64,000 nucleotides of DNA from an uncultured Polaribacter sp. (GTDB taxonomy: Bacteria > Bacteroidota > Bacteroidia > Flavobacteriales > Flavobacteriaceae): positions 277,408-341,407 of the forward strand of contig NZ_CANNFF010000002.1 in the NCBI RefSeq assembly GCF_947503855.1. The letters run 5' to 3'. How positions within the stretch are numbered: position 1 is the first letter of the stretch; every line of letters starts with the position of its first letter. Positions 18,637-29,709 of the stretch are shown piece by piece. A program made the position numbers and the translations under genes. Below the pieces are notes generated by a model. That model was not told the origin of the DNA. It was given only the letters and a program-made list of their open reading frames with translations, and ran no database searches.

Positions 18637-18662
18637 TTTTTTATTTTTATTTTAAAAGTTAC

Positions 18663-19754
18663 TTAAACGTTAAATCTAAAGTGCATTACATCTCCATCTT
18701 TTACAACATACTCCTTACCTTCTACTCTCATTTTACCAGCTTCTTTAACTTTGGCTTCAGAACCATAAGTAACATAGTCCTCATAAGAAATGGTTTCTGC
18801 TCTAATAAATCCTTTTTCAAAATCGGTATGAATTACACCTGCTGCTTGTGGTGCTGTTGAGCCAATAGGAATTGTCCATGCTCTTACCTCTTTTACACCT
18901 GCTGTAAAGTAGGTTTGTAAGTTTAATAATTTATAGGCAGAACGTACCAGTCTAGAAACACCAGCTTCTTCTAAGCCAATATCTTCTAAAAATAGTTGAC
19001 GCTCTTCGTAATCTTCTAATTCTGTAATATCTGCTTCTGTACCTACTGCCAACACAATAACTTCTGCGTTTTCATGCGCAACTGCTGCTTTTACTTTGTC
19101 TACATAATCGTTACCAGAAACAGCGGAATTTTCATCAACATTACACACATACAATACTGGTTTTGCAGTAATAAATTGTAAAGGTTTTACAAATTCTTGT
19201 TCTTTTTCAGAAAAATCTAAAGCTCTTACAGATTTACCTTCTAATAAAGTTGCTTCTACTTTTAGCAAAACTTCTAATTCTACTTGCGCTTCTTTATTTC
19301 CTGTTTTTGCAGTTCTTTTTACACGCTCTAAACGTTTTTGAACCGTTTCTAGGTCTTTTAATTGCAACTCTATATCTATGGTTTCTTTATCTCTAACAGG
19401 GTCTATAGAATTGTCTACGTGAATAATATTATCATTATCAAAACAACGCAAAACATGTAAAATTGCGTCTGTTTCTCTAATATTTGCTAAAAATTGATTT
19501 CCTAAACCTTCTCCTTTACTTGCGCCTTTAACCAAACCAGCAATGTCTACAATTTCTACAGTTGCAGGTAAAACACGCTCTGGGTTTACCAATTCTTCTA
19601 ATTTTTCTAAACGTGTATCTGGCACGTTTACAACCCCTAAATTAGGTTCTATGGTACAAAAAGGAAAGTTGGCACTTTGCGCTTTTGCGTTAGATAAACA
19701 GTTAAATAAAGTTGATTTTCCTACGTTTGGTAATCCTACAATTCCAGCTTTCAT
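18663..19754 (-). CDS. ychF: Redox-regulated ATPase YchF (Obg-like)
   Basis: YchF is a TRAFAC-class P-loop protein that binds ribosomes and hydrolyses ATP. The P-loop is GLPNVGKST (residues 7-15), followed by [30 protein letters not shown] and the C-terminal TGS domain ([40 protein letters not shown]). Its length of 363 residues is normal. A minus-strand TATATTTG box at 19811-19818 is a plausible -7 element about 57 bases before the ATG. Confidence 0.97.
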   Translation of the reverse strand: MKAGIVGLPNVGKSTLFNCLSNAKAQSANFPFCTIEPNLGVVNVPDTRLEKLEELVNPERVLPATVEIVDIAGLVKGASKGEGLGNQFLANIRETDAILHVLRCFDNDNIIHVDNSIDPVRDKETIDIELQLKDLETVQKRLERVKRTAKTGNKEAQVELEVLLKVEATLLEGKSVRALDFSEKEQEFVKPLQFITAKPVLYVCNVDENSAVSGNDYVDKVKAAVAHENAEVIVLAVGTEADITELEDYEERQLFLEDIGLEEAGVSRLVRSAYKLLNLQTYFTAGVKEVRAWTIPIGSTAPQAAGVIHTDFEKGFIRAETISYEDYVTYGSEAKVKEAGKMRVEGKEYVVKDGDVMHFRFNV

Positions 19755-19832
19755 TTTTCTTTATGTATTTGGATAAAAGATGCAAGAATCAAGAGTTGAT
19801 TTTTGCGATGCAAATATATATGATTTAAAAAT

Positions 19833-19863
19833 AAAAAATTCCGAAATTACTTCGGAATTTTTT
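19833..19863 (-). terminator. Terminator of the ferredoxin gene
   Basis: The 13-base stem 19833-19845 / 19851-19863 encloses a 5-base loop, with U-run on the minus strand, 36 bases after the ferredoxin stop. Confidence 0.85.
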
Positions 19864-19899
19864 ATTTATTTCTTGATAGTGTATTCTTGTATTTATCAA

Positions 19900-20315
<416 letters not shown>

Positions 20316-20319
20316 ATAA

Positions 20320-21381
20320 ATGACACCTATTCAAGATAGAATTGCTGCTTTTAACAAATTAGGCATCTTTTTAAGTCAATTTTCTACCAAAAAAATTGAA
20401 AAAAAAGCCCCTATTGAACATAATGATTTGTTTTTTGATGGTTTTAAACATCAACTAAAACTAGCACAAGAAAATAACTCTTGGTTTACCAAAGAAAATA
20501 TTTTATTTGCTTTAGAAAGCTGGTCTAAAGCTTTAACAAACAGCAATTTAGAAAAATGGATTTCTAAGAACGCTGTTCACACAAAAACATCAAAAAAAGT
20601 GGCTATTGTAATGGCTGGTAATATTCCTTTAGTGGGTTTTCATGACTTTTTATCGGTTTTAATTTCTGGGCATACTGTACTGGTAAAACAATCTTCTAAT
20701 GACAAACACTTATTGCCTTTTTTAGCCAAGTATTTAGAATATGTAGAAGGTAGTTTTAAAGGAAAAATCACTTTTACAGAACAAAAATTAGAAAATTTTG
20801 ATGCTGTAATTGCTACCGGAAGCGATAATACAGCACGTTATTTCGAATATTATTTTAAGAATAAACCCAATATTATTAGAAAAAGCAGAAACTCTGTAGC
20901 TGTTTTAAAAGGGAATGAATCTGAAGAAGAATTACAAAAATTATCTGATGATGTGTTTACCTATTTTGGTTTGGGTTGCAGATCTGTATCTAAATTATAT
21001 GTTCCTAAAGATTACGATTTCAATCACTTCTTTAACGGAATGTATGTAAAAAAAGATATGATTAACAACGCTAAATATGCCAATAATTACGATTATAACA
21101 AGGCTGTGTATTTAATGAGTGAGTTTGATTTGCTAGAAAACGGTTTTTTAATGATTAAGGAAGATGAAAGTTACTCCTCTCCTATTGCCACCGTTTTTTA
21201 TGAATATTATGATAATGAAATTGATTTAAAAATAAAATTACACGAAGAAAGAGAAAAAATTCAGTGTATTGTTGCCAAAGACTTTATAGAAAATGAAGTT
21301 ACATTTGGCGAAACACAAAACCCACAATTGTGGGATTATGCAGATGGTATTAATACCCTAGAATTTTTATCAAAAATATAA
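20320..21381 (+). CDS. LuxC-like acyl-CoA reductase
   Basis: The protein (353 residues) shows features of the LuxC/acyl-CoA reductase family, which reduces acyl thioesters to aldehydes with NADPH through a cysteine thioester. The nucleophile is most likely Cys220 in YFGLGCRSVSKLY. KVAIVMAGNIPLVGFHDFLSVL (residues 93-114) and VKQSSNDKHLLPFL resemble the cofactor-binding region of aldehyde-dehydrogenase-like enzymes. There is no light-production operon here. It sits between a ferredoxin (divergent) and serC-serA (same strand). Its natural substrate is not evident. Confidence 0.8.
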   Translation: MTPIQDRIAAFNKLGIFLSQFSTKKIEKKAPIEHNDLFFDGFKHQLKLAQENNSWFTKENILFALESWSKALTNSNLEKWISKNAVHTKTSKKVAIVMAGNIPLVGFHDFLSVLISGHTVLVKQSSNDKHLLPFLAKYLEYVEGSFKGKITFTEQKLENFDAVIATGSDNTARYFEYYFKNKPNIIRKSRNSVAVLKGNESEEELQKLSDDVFTYFGLGCRSVSKLYVPKDYDFNHFFNGMYVKKDMINNAKYANNYDYNKAVYLMSEFDLLENGFLMIKEDESYSSPIATVFYEYYDNEIDLKIKLHEEREKIQCIVAKDFIENEVTFGETQNPQLWDYADGINTLEFLSKI

Positions 21382-21463
21382 ATTAGTTGTTGGTTCATGG
21401 CTTCTAGTTTTTATTTGTAAAAAACTTTGAAACTTTGAAACCTTGTAACTCAAAAAGAAAAAA

Positions 21464-22528
21464 ATGAAAAAACATAATTTTAGTGCAGGGCCTTGTATTT
21501 TACCACAAGAAGTTTTGCAAAAAGCATCAGAAGCTGTTGTTAATTTTAATAATGATGATTTATCGTTGATAGAAATATCTCACAGAAGCAAAGCTTTTGT
21601 TGATGTGATGGAAAAAGCTAGAAGTTTGGCTTTAGAATTGTTAGGCCTAGAAAACAAAGGATACAAAGCGTTGTTTTTACAAGGTGGTGCTAGTTTAGAA
21701 TTTTTAATGGTAGCTTATAATTTACTAAACAAAAAAGCAGCTTATTTAAACACAGGTACTTGGTCTGACAAAGCGATTAAAGAAGCCAAAGCATTTGGAG
21801 AATTGATAGAAGTTGCCTCGTCTAAAGACAAAGGTTTTTCTTACATTCCTAAAGATTTTACAATACCACAAGATGCCGATTATTTTCACTGTACAAGTAA
21901 TAATACTGTTGCTGGTACTCAAATAAAAGAATTTCCAGAAACCAATGTTCCGTTGGTTTGCGATATGAGTTCAGATATTTTTTCGCGTCAATTAGATTTC
22001 GAAAAGTTCGATTTAATTTATGCAGGCGCACAAAAAAATATGGGCCCTGCAGGTACTACTTTGGTCATTATAAAAGAAGAAATTTTAGGCAAGGTAGAAA
22101 GGCACATTCCTTCTATGCTAAACTATCAAATTCATATAGATAAAGACAGTATGTTTAACACACCGTCTGTTTTTGCGGTTTATGTTTCTATGTTAACTCT
22201 ACAATGGTTAAAAGATTTGGGTGGCATTCCGTTTATAGAAAAGGTAAACAATAAAAAAGCGGCACTTTTGTATGCAGAAATTGATAGAAATCCTCTTTTT
22301 AAAGGAATTGTAGCCAAAGAAGATCGAAGTATTATGAACGCTACTTTTAATCTAGTAGATGATGCTCATAAAGAAACCTTCGACAAAATGTGGCAAAAAG
22401 CAGGTATAAATGGTTTACATGGCCATAGAAGTGTTGGTGGTTACAGAGCAAGTATGTACAATGCATTACCTTTATATAGTGTGCAGGTTTTAGTTGATGT
22501 AATGCAAGCATTAGAAAACAAGGTGTAA
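21464..22528 (+). CDS. serC: 3-phosphoserine aminotransferase
   Basis: SerC converts 3-phosphohydroxypyruvate and glutamate to phosphoserine; it also acts in pyridoxal phosphate synthesis in some bacteria. The signature NFSAGP at the start, FLQGGASLEF, and the PLP lysine Lys191 in YAGAQKNMGPAGTT are all present, and the C-terminal GHRSVGGYRASMYNA is intact. The 354-residue length is normal. serA follows 65 bases downstream in the same direction, so the pair is probably one transcript. Confidence 0.96.
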   Translation: MKKHNFSAGPCILPQEVLQKASEAVVNFNNDDLSLIEISHRSKAFVDVMEKARSLALELLGLENKGYKALFLQGGASLEFLMVAYNLLNKKAAYLNTGTWSDKAIKEAKAFGELIEVASSKDKGFSYIPKDFTIPQDADYFHCTSNNTVAGTQIKEFPETNVPLVCDMSSDIFSRQLDFEKFDLIYAGAQKNMGPAGTTLVIIKEEILGKVERHIPSMLNYQIHIDKDSMFNTPSVFAVYVSMLTLQWLKDLGGIPFIEKVNNKKAALLYAEIDRNPLFKGIVAKEDRSIMNATFNLVDDAHKETFDKMWQKAGINGLHGHRSVGGYRASMYNALPLYSVQVLVDVMQALENKV

Positions 22529-22593
22529 GGTTTTGTATTTAATATTAAATAAACTTTGAACGCTTAATTTTAAATTTTGAACATTTTTAAAAA

Positions 22594-23547
22594 ATGAAAA
22601 TATTAGCAAACGATGGAATTTCTAAAAGTGGTATTGACACATTAGAAAAAGGAGGATTTGAAGTAATTACTAAAAAAGTTGCTCAAAATCAACTAGAAAA
22701 TTATATAAACGAACACAATATAGACGCAATTCTAGTTAGAAGTGCTACACAAGTTAGACAAGAATTAATAGATGCTTGCCCTAGTTTAAAATTAATTGGA
22801 CGTGGTGGAATTGGTATGGATAATATTGATGTAGATTACGCCATAGACCAAGGTTTGCATGTAATTAATACCCCAGATGCTTCTGCAAGTTCTGTGGCAG
22901 AATTGGTTTTTGCTCATTTATTTGGAATGGCAAGATTTTTACATTCAGCTAACAGAGAAATGCCTTTAGAAGGCGATACACGTTTTAAAGAATTGAAAAA
23001 AGCATATTCGCAAGGTATCGAGTTAAGAGGAAAAACGTTAGGAATTATTGGTTTTGGAAGAATAGGACAAGAAGTTGCAAAAATTGCGTTAGCATTGGGA
23101 ATGCAAGTTTTAGCCGCTGATAATGAAGTATTAACTGTGCCTATAACGTTAGATTTTTTTAACGGACAAAAATTAACTTTTACTATAGATACGATAGAAA
23201 AAGAGGAAGTATTAAAAGAAGCCGATTTTATTTCTTTACACGTGCCTGCACAAGAAAATTACATTATTACCAAAGAAGAATTTGCGAAAATGAAAAATGG
23301 TGTTGGTATTGTAAATACAGCAAGAGGTGGTATATTACATGAAGTAGATTTGGTAAATGCTATCGAAGAAGGCAAAGTACAATTTGCAGGGTTAGATGTA
23401 TTTGAAACAGAACCAACCCCTGCTGTTCAGTTGTTAATGAATCCAGAAATGTCTTTAACCCCACATATTGGTGCTGCTACCATAGAAGCTCAAGATAGAA
23501 TTGGTACAGAGTTGGCAAATCAAATTATTGCTTTGTTAAAAAATTAG
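22594..23547 (+). CDS. serA: D-3-phosphoglycerate dehydrogenase (short form)
   Basis: This D-2-hydroxyacid dehydrogenase has the NAD-binding GFGRIG (residues 153-158) preceded by [10 protein letters not shown], the motif [12 protein letters not shown] near the start, [14 protein letters not shown], and the catalytic-region [10 protein letters not shown]. Placed immediately after serC, it is best read as the first enzyme of serine synthesis. At 317 residues it lacks the C-terminal ACT domain that mediates serine feedback in E. coli SerA, so allosteric control is probably absent. Another D-2-hydroxyacid specificity cannot be excluded from sequence alone. Confidence 0.88.
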   Translation: MKILANDGISKSGIDTLEKGGFEVITKKVAQNQLENYINEHNIDAILVRSATQVRQELIDACPSLKLIGRGGIGMDNIDVDYAIDQGLHVINTPDASASSVAELVFAHLFGMARFLHSANREMPLEGDTRFKELKKAYSQGIELRGKTLGIIGFGRIGQEVAKIALALGMQVLAADNEVLTVPITLDFFNGQKLTFTIDTIEKEEVLKEADFISLHVPAQENYIITKEEFAKMKNGVGIVNTARGGILHEVDLVNAIEEGKVQFAGLDVFETEPTPAVQLLMNPEMSLTPHIGAATIEAQDRIGTELANQIIALLKN

Positions 23548-23643
23548 TATTTAGTAATAATGAAAATACTTCGACAAGCTTAACTTTACGCTGGTTAAAA
23601 ATATCAACTTAGAAACGCTGAATTTTAAACTTTAAGAAATAAC

Positions 23644-24306
23644 ATGATAAAAGAAAATTTACAAAAAATAAAAAATACAATTCCAGATAAGGTTACACTC
23701 GTTGCCGTTTCTAAAACCAAACCTGTTGCAGATTTACAAGAAGCTTATGATGCTGGTCAGCGTATTTTTGGTGAAAATAGGATTCAGGAAATGGTAGAAA
23801 AATATGAAACTTTACCCAAAGACATTAAATGGCACATGATTGGTCATTTACAAAGTAATAAGGTAAAATACATGGCGCATTTTGTAGATTTAATTCATGG
23901 TGTAGATACGTTTAAAAAGCTAAAAGAAATCAACAAACAAGCAAAAAAACACAATAGAGTTATCAACTGTTTGTTACAAGCTAAAATTGCAAAAGAAGAC
24001 AGCAAATTTGGTTTGTCTTTTAATGATATTGAAGAAATTTTACAATCACCAAAATTAAAAGAACTAGAAAATATTAAAATTGTTGGATTGATGGGAATGG
24101 CTACCTTTACAGATAACCAAGAACAATTACAAGAAGAGTTTTCATCTTTAAACGTGTTTTTTAAACAACAAAAAAATACTATTGAAACTAAAAATTGCCG
24201 TTTAGAAATTTTATCAATGGGTATGAGTGGCGATTATTTATTAGCAATTTCTAACGGAAGCACAATGATTCGCGTAGGAAGCTCTATATTTGGTAGCAGA
24301 AATTAA
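23644..24306 (+). CDS. YggS family pyridoxal phosphate-binding protein
   Basis: This is a single-domain alanine-racemase-like barrel of 220 residues. The PLP lysine is Lys24 in VAVSKTKP, with the family motifs FGENRIQEM, WHMIGHLQSNKVK and LSMGMSGDYLLAI. The YggS/PLPBP family controls the supply of PLP in the cell and has no known catalytic reaction. It is downstream of serC-serA on the same strand, separated by 96 bases. Both upstream partners include a PLP enzyme. Confidence 0.93.
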   Translation: MIKENLQKIKNTIPDKVTLVAVSKTKPVADLQEAYDAGQRIFGENRIQEMVEKYETLPKDIKWHMIGHLQSNKVKYMAHFVDLIHGVDTFKKLKEINKQAKKHNRVINCLLQAKIAKEDSKFGLSFNDIEEILQSPKLKELENIKIVGLMGMATFTDNQEQLQEEFSSLNVFFKQQKNTIETKNCRLEILSMGMSGDYLLAISNGSTMIRVGSSIFGSRN

Positions 24307-24335
24307 AATTAACAATTACTCCGATAATAAATAAT

Positions 24336-25415
24336 TTGTACGCAATATTAGACATTGAAACTACTGGAGGTAAATTTAACCAAGAAGGCATTACCGAAAT
24401 TGCTATCTATAAATTTGATGGACACGCTGTTGTAGATCAATTTATAAGCTTAATAAATCCTGAAAAGGAAATCCAAAAATTTGTAGTAAAACTTACAGGT
24501 ATTAACAATGCTATGTTACGAAACGCCCCCAAGTTTTACGAAGTTGCTAAAAGAATTATAGAAATTACTACAGATTGTACTTTAGTTGCCCATAATACTG
24601 CTTTTGACTATAGAATTTTAAGTACAGAATTTGAAAGGTTAGGATACGATTTTAACAGAAACACACTTTGTACTGTAGAACTAAGTCAAAAACTAATTTT
24701 AGAGCAACCCTCTTACAGTTTAGGGAAACTTACAAAAGCATTAGGTATACCAATGACAGAAAGACATAGAGCTTCTGGAGACGCTTTGGCAACTGTTCAA
24801 TTATTTAAGTTACTGTTAGAAAAAGACACACAAAAGTCTATCATACAACAATCTGTAAAATATTACGATAGACGAAAAGAAAAACAAAGATTACAAAAGC
24901 TAATAGATGCTGTACCAGAAGAATTGGGGCTATTTTACATTCATGATGCAAATGGTAAAGTACTCTATATTGGACGTGGTAAAAATGCAAAAGCAGAAGT
25001 AAATAGATTGTTTTTAAAACAGACCAAAAGAGCTATAAAAATTCAACATAAAGCAAACTCTATCACTTTTGAAAAAACTGGTAACGATTTATTTACGCGT
25101 TTAAAATATTATATAGAATTGGAAACTTTATCGCCAAAATATAATTTAAAAAAGAGGAGAAAACCCAACTTACACCCCTTTAATAACGACAACTTTTTAA
25201 TAATTGATAAAGGAAGAGAAATTGAAGAACATGCCATTATTTTAATAGAAAACAATGAGGTTTTTGGGTATGGTTTTACAAATTTGGCATATCAAGAAAA
25301 CAAAGTAGACATTTTAAAAACAATGCTTACACCTATCGAATATAAAGGGTTGGCCAAAACCATTATCAAGAACTATTTAAACAAACATAACGTCAAAAAA
25401 ATTGTTAGGCTTTGA
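24336..25415 (+). CDS. DEDDh exonuclease fused to a degenerate GIY-YIG-like domain
   Basis: Residues 1-165 are a DnaQ-type 3'-5' exonuclease: Asp6 and Glu8 in LDIETTG, NTAFDYRIL, and the final HRASGDALAT supply the DEDDh acidic set. Residues ~195-275 resemble the UvrC/Cho N-terminal GIY-YIG fold (GLFYIHDANGKVLYIGRGKNAK, then LKYYIELETLSPKYNLKKRR). In this copy the first motif reads GLF rather than GxY and the usual arginine after the YIG motif is not at its expected place, so nuclease activity of that half is doubtful. The frame can only begin at a TTG (24336), because the next ATG would delete the exonuclease motif. A repair or proofreading role is likely. Confidence 0.8.
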   Translation: MYAILDIETTGGKFNQEGITEIAIYKFDGHAVVDQFISLINPEKEIQKFVVKLTGINNAMLRNAPKFYEVAKRIIEITTDCTLVAHNTAFDYRILSTEFERLGYDFNRNTLCTVELSQKLILEQPSYSLGKLTKALGIPMTERHRASGDALATVQLFKLLLEKDTQKSIIQQSVKYYDRRKEKQRLQKLIDAVPEELGLFYIHDANGKVLYIGRGKNAKAEVNRLFLKQTKRAIKIQHKANSITFEKTGNDLFTRLKYYIELETLSPKYNLKKRRKPNLHPFNNDNFLIIDKGREIEEHAIILIENNEVFGYGFTNLAYQENKVDILKTMLTPIEYKGLAKTIIKNYLNKHNVKKIVRL

Positions 25416-25478
25416 GCGATGCAAAATTAGACTTATTAAGAGCCATAACAGCTGCATCCTAAAATATTTTAATTATAC

Positions 25479-25502
25479 AAACCAAGCATTTTTGCTTGGT
25501 TT
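25479..25502. terminator. Terminator between the exonuclease and lysE-like genes
   Basis: The perfect 10-base stem 25479-25488 / 25493-25502 with a TTTT loop is followed by a T-run. It suits both convergent genes. Confidence 0.85.
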
Positions 25503-25504
25503 TT

Positions 25505-26119
25505 TTATAATAAAATAAAAATGGCAATCCCAATAAAAACAACAATTTGTATGTATTTTAAATAGTAACTAATATTTGTATTTCCTTTTATAGTTGACGA
25601 TATTTTACCAGCAAGTATGGCTATTAAAGCAAATACAATAAAAGAAACCAACATAAATACAAAACCTAAAACATAAAACTGAATTACATTAGATAAAGTA
25701 GAACTAAATAAAAATCCAGGAAAGAAAGCTAAAAAGAAAATAGATACTTTTGGGTTTAAAACATTCATAATAAACCCCTGTTTAAATAATTGCTTTGTGG
25801 TTTTTGATGGTGTGCTTTCTGAAGGCAAAACTATTTTTCCTTCAGATCTAAAAACTTTGTAAGCTAAATATAATAAGTAGATAGCACCAAATATTTTTAT
25901 CGCATAAAAGATACTTTCAGACTCTTTTATAATTGCAGAAACACCAAAGGCTAATAATGTAGTATGTATCAAACAGCCAGAAATTAAGCCAAAAACAGTA
26001 GCTAAACCATATTTTTTACCATTTACAATACTCTGTGTAAGTACAAAAATATTATCTGGTCCAGGAGAAATTGCCAATAAAAAAGTTGCAAAAGCAAAAG
26101 ACAGTAGCGTTTCTATCAT
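25505..26119 (-). CDS. LysE/RhtB family amino-acid exporter
   Basis: The protein has 204 residues and about six hydrophobic segments. The family motif SPGPDNIFVLTQSIVNGKKYGLATVFGLISG occupies residues ~18-48, and the mid-protein GFIMNVLNPKVSIFFLAFFPGF is also typical. These inner-membrane proteins export amino acids such as lysine, homoserine or threonine. The exported substrate cannot be read from the sequence. It lies 47 bases downstream of pyrD on the same strand. Confidence 0.88.
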   Translation of the reverse strand: MIETLLSFAFATFLLAISPGPDNIFVLTQSIVNGKKYGLATVFGLISGCLIHTTLLAFGVSAIIKESESIFYAIKIFGAIYLLYLAYKVFRSEGKIVLPSESTPSKTTKQLFKQGFIMNVLNPKVSIFFLAFFPGFLFSSTLSNVIQFYVLGFVFMLVSFIVFALIAILAGKISSTIKGNTNISYYLKYIQIVVFIGIAIFILL

Positions 26120-26166
26120 TAATAATTATATGATTGATCTAAAAAATAAAAAGCTGAGAGATTATT

Positions 26167-27201
26167 TTATAATTTATGTAAAACGGCTTTATTAATTTTC
26201 TTAATCAAACTAGGGCCTTCATAAATAAAACCTGTGTAAACTTGTACTAAATCTGCGCCAGCCTCAATTTTTTCTATAGCATCCTCTGCAGTATGTATAC
26301 CTCCTACTCCAATAATTGGAAATGCTTTGTTAGAGTTTTTAGACAAGTATTGTATTACTTTAGTACTTTGATTTTTTATGGGCTGCCCACTAACACCACC
26401 ATTGCCAATTTGTTGTAAACGTTCTGAAGATGTTTTTAAATTATCTCTAGTTGTAGAAGTGTTTGAAGCTATAACACCATCAATTTTTGTTTCTGCAACC
26501 AAATCAATAATTTCATCTAACTGTGTGTTGTTTAAATCTGGAGCAATCTTTAAAAGTATTGGCTTTTTAATTTTAAAACGATTATTCTGATTCTGACAAG
26601 CTGTAATCAACTCAACTAAATAATCTTTGTCATTTAATTTTGCATGACTACCAACATTTGGACAACTTACATTTAGCACAAAATAATCAACAAAAGGGTG
26701 TAACTCTTTAAAAACTTGTAAATAATCTTCTGTGTAATCTTCTGGTTGGGTAGCTGTATTTTTACCAATATTTCCTCCAATAATAACTTTATGCTTGTTT
26801 TTTTTAAGGTTTTTAATGGCAGCTTCCATTCCATCATTATTAAACCCCATTCTGTTAATAATCCCTTTATCTTTTTTTAATCTAAAAAGTCTTTTTTTAG
26901 GATTACCAACTTGACCTTTTGGGGTAACCGTACCAATTTCTATAAACCCAAAACCAAAATTTGCTAATTCGTTATATAAAACTGCATTTTTATCGAAACC
27001 AGCAGCTAAACCTACAGGATTTTTAAAAGACAAACCAAATAAATTTTTCTCTAAACGAGGATCATTCATTTGATATATACTTCTAAAAATAGAAGCTACA
27101 AAAGGAATTTTACACAAGATTCTTATTAAAGAAAATGTAAAATAGTGTACTTTTTCTGGATCAAATAAAAATAAAATAGGTCTTATCAGTTGTTTATACA
27201 T
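26167..27201 (-). CDS. pyrD: Quinone-dependent dihydroorotate dehydrogenase (class 2)
   Basis: PyrD oxidises dihydroorotate to orotate in pyrimidine synthesis, passing electrons to the quinone pool. The N-terminal extension with [19 protein letters not shown] marks the membrane-associated class-2 enzyme. Further motifs are [38 protein letters not shown] with the catalytic serine region, and the FMN-phosphate site [15 protein letters not shown]. Its length of 344 residues is typical. Confidence 0.96.
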   Translation of the reverse strand: MYKQLIRPILFLFDPEKVHYFTFSLIRILCKIPFVASIFRSIYQMNDPRLEKNLFGLSFKNPVGLAAGFDKNAVLYNELANFGFGFIEIGTVTPKGQVGNPKKRLFRLKKDKGIINRMGFNNDGMEAAIKNLKKNKHKVIIGGNIGKNTATQPEDYTEDYLQVFKELHPFVDYFVLNVSCPNVGSHAKLNDKDYLVELITACQNQNNRFKIKKPILLKIAPDLNNTQLDEIIDLVAETKIDGVIASNTSTTRDNLKTSSERLQQIGNGGVSGQPIKNQSTKVIQYLSKNSNKAFPIIGVGGIHTAEDAIEKIEAGADLVQVYTGFIYEGPSLIKKINKAVLHKL

Positions 27202-27252
27202 AAATGTAATTTATCTGTTATAAAGGTCGAAAATTAATTTCTATCATTAAAA

Positions 27253-27279
27253 AAAAGCCCCAAATATATTGGAGCTTTT
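27253..27279 (-). terminator. Terminator of pheT
   Basis: An 11-base stem 27253-27263 / 27269-27279 with one G-U type pair precedes a T-run on the minus strand. The hairpin lies just downstream of the pheT stop. Confidence 0.75.
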
Positions 27280-27282
27280 CTG

Positions 27283-29709
27283 TTATCTTAAAACAGCATT
27301 TAAATTTTTCTCAAAAGTGTGCTGTAATTTTTGCATAATTTTATCTATTTGCTTGTCTGCCAAGGTTTTTGTTTCGTCTTGTAATAAAAAACTTACTGCA
27401 TAAGATTTTTTTCCTTCTGGAAGTCTATCACCTTCGTATACATCAAATAAATCTACTTCTTTTAATAATTTTTTTTCTGATTGAAAAGCCAAATTATAGA
27501 TTTCTTTAAACTCAGTGTTAGTATCTAACAATAAGGCTAAATCTCTTTTTACAGTTGGAAATTTTGGTAAACTAACCACTTTAACAGTATTGTTTCCTGT
27601 TATTTTTAAAATAGTATCCCAATTAAAATCAGCAAATAAAACTTCTTGTTTGATACCAAATTCTTTCAATAAAGTGTTTTTTACAACACCAAATTCTACC
27701 AACTTCATTTTTCCTAAACTTAAGGTAATTCCTTCAGAAAAAACATCTTGTTTGCTAGGTGTTGTTTTAAGATTTTGAATCCCCAATCGTTCTAAAACTG
27801 AGGTAATGACACCTTTAGCATAGAAAAAATCTGAATTACTACCTGCTGTTTTCCAACTATCTACAGTTCTTTTTCCTGTTACAAATAAGCTTAAATGTTT
27901 GTTTTCTTGGTATTTTTCGTTGTATGTATGGTAGGTTTTACCAAACTCATAAAACTTTAATGAGTTGTTTTTTCTGTTGATATTATAAGCAACAGATTCT
28001 AAACCACTAAAAAGTAAAGACTGCCTTAACACCTTTAAATCGTTACTTAAAGGGTTTAACATAGCTACATTAGCCTCTTCATTTAGTTGTTCAGACAAAT
28101 CTATGTAGCTTGATTTTGTTAACGAATTTGCCATGGTTTCATTAAAACCCAAAGCAGATAATTGATTCGCAACAAGGTTTTCAATTTTTGTTTCTTTTGT
28201 AGAATCGAAAGAAATAGAAGTATTTAATTTATGAGAAAATTCGATGTTATTATACCCGTATACTCTTAAAATTTCTTCTATAATATCTGCTTCACGTTGA
28301 ACATCTGTTCTGTAAGACGGTATGGTTAACCCTAAACCTCCTGCAGTTTCGCTATTAATTTTAATTTCTAAGGAAGCTAAAATTTTCTTGATCGTATCTT
28401 TAGGAATTTCTTGACCTATTAATCTGTAAGCGTTCTCATAAGACAGAAAAACCTGAAAATCTTCTACTTTTTCTGGATAAAAATCAGAAATATCTGAAGA
28501 TAATTTACCACCGGCATATTCTTCTATTAACAATGCAGCACGTTTTAATGCATACTTTGTCAAATTAATATCTATACCTCTTTCAAAACGGAAAGATGCA
28601 TCTGTATTTAAAGCGTGTCTTTTTGCTGTTTTTCTTACTAAAACCGGATTAAAATAAGCGCTTTCTAAAAATATTGAGTTGGTATGTTCTGTGACACCAG
28701 ATTGTAAACCTCCAAAAACACCGGCAATACAAAGAGGGTTCGATTCAGTATCACAAATCATTATATCTTCTGATGATAATTCTCTTTCTACTTCATCTAA
28801 GGTTGTAAATTTTGTGCCTTCTTTTAAGTTTTTAACTAAAATTTTATTGCCTTTTATTTTTTGTGCATCAAAAGCATGTAAGGGTTGCCCAAGTTCATGC
28901 AAAACATAATTTGTAATATCTACAATATTATTTTTAGGTACAATACCAATGGCTTTTAGTCTATTTTGTATCCATTCAGGAGAATCTTTCACTTCTATAT
29001 CTGTAATGGTAATACCACAGTATCTTGGAGTTTGTTCTTTATTTTCTACTTCTACATCAAAACGCAAAGTTCTTTCGTCTACATGAAAATTGCTAACAGA
29101 AGGAGAAATAAGTTCTAAATTAATATCATTTTGCATAAAACCAGCACGCAGGTCTCTGGCTACACCAAAGTGACTCATAGCGTCTGATCTGTTGGGGGTT
29201 AAACCAATTTCGAAAACCTGGTCTGTTTCTATGTTAAAAACTTCTGCCGCTGATGTGCCTGCCTTTAAAGCTTTATCAAGAACCATAATTCCATCATGGC
29301 TAGAACCTAAACCTAATTCGTCTTCTGCACAAATCATTCCATGGCTTTCTTCTCCTCTTATTTTTCCTTTTTTAATTTTAAAAGGAGCATCTTTTTCATC
29401 ATATAAAATAGTACCAATTGTTGCAACTGGTACTTTTTGACCAGCAGCTACATTAGGCGCACCACAAACTATTTGAACAGGATCTCCTTGTCCTAAATCT
29501 ATAGTGGTAACTTTTAATCTATCTGCATTTGGATGTTGTACACAAGTTAAAACCTCACCTATTACAATGCCTTTTAGACTTCCTTTGATAGATTCTATGG
29601 TTTCTATACCTTCTACTTCTAAACCTAAATTAGTTAATAATTCTCCTGTTTTTACAGCATCCCAATCTGTTTGTAAAAACTGCTTTAACCAATTGTATGA
29701 TATTTTCAT
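27283..29709 (-). CDS. pheT: Phenylalanine--tRNA ligase, beta subunit
   Basis: The 808-residue subunit has the standard domain order. An EMAP-II-like tRNA-binding domain is at about residues 40-150 (IVIGEVLTCVQHPNADRLKV), a B3/B4 editing domain follows at about 210-400, then B5, the catalytic-like core, and the C-terminal ferredoxin-like anticodon-binding domain (FPTVKRDLALLLDTNTEF). It pairs with PheS, which is not in the window, so the subunit genes are unlinked here. A minus-strand TAAATTTG box at 29735-29742 is a probable -7 element 25 bases upstream. Confidence 0.97.
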   Translation of the reverse strand: MKISYNWLKQFLQTDWDAVKTGELLTNLGLEVEGIETIESIKGSLKGIVIGEVLTCVQHPNADRLKVTTIDLGQGDPVQIVCGAPNVAAGQKVPVATIGTILYDEKDAPFKIKKGKIRGEESHGMICAEDELGLGSSHDGIMVLDKALKAGTSAAEVFNIETDQVFEIGLTPNRSDAMSHFGVARDLRAGFMQNDINLELISPSVSNFHVDERTLRFDVEVENKEQTPRYCGITITDIEVKDSPEWIQNRLKAIGIVPKNNIVDITNYVLHELGQPLHAFDAQKIKGNKILVKNLKEGTKFTTLDEVERELSSEDIMICDTESNPLCIAGVFGGLQSGVTEHTNSIFLESAYFNPVLVRKTAKRHALNTDASFRFERGIDINLTKYALKRAALLIEEYAGGKLSSDISDFYPEKVEDFQVFLSYENAYRLIGQEIPKDTIKKILASLEIKINSETAGGLGLTIPSYRTDVQREADIIEEILRVYGYNNIEFSHKLNTSISFDSTKETKIENLVANQLSALGFNETMANSLTKSSYIDLSEQLNEEANVAMLNPLSNDLKVLRQSLLFSGLESVAYNINRKNNSLKFYEFGKTYHTYNEKYQENKHLSLFVTGKRTVDSWKTAGSNSDFFYAKGVITSVLERLGIQNLKTTPSKQDVFSEGITLSLGKMKLVEFGVVKNTLLKEFGIKQEVLFADFNWDTILKITGNNTVKVVSLPKFPTVKRDLALLLDTNTEFKEIYNLAFQSEKKLLKEVDLFDVYEGDRLPEGKKSYAVSFLLQDETKTLADKQIDKIMQKLQHTFEKNLNAVLR

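Noticed and set aside
18470..18642. A short open frame before the ychF terminator
   Set aside because: It has about 38 codons, starts after a stop with no ATG, and ends in the terminator stem. There is no support for a gene.
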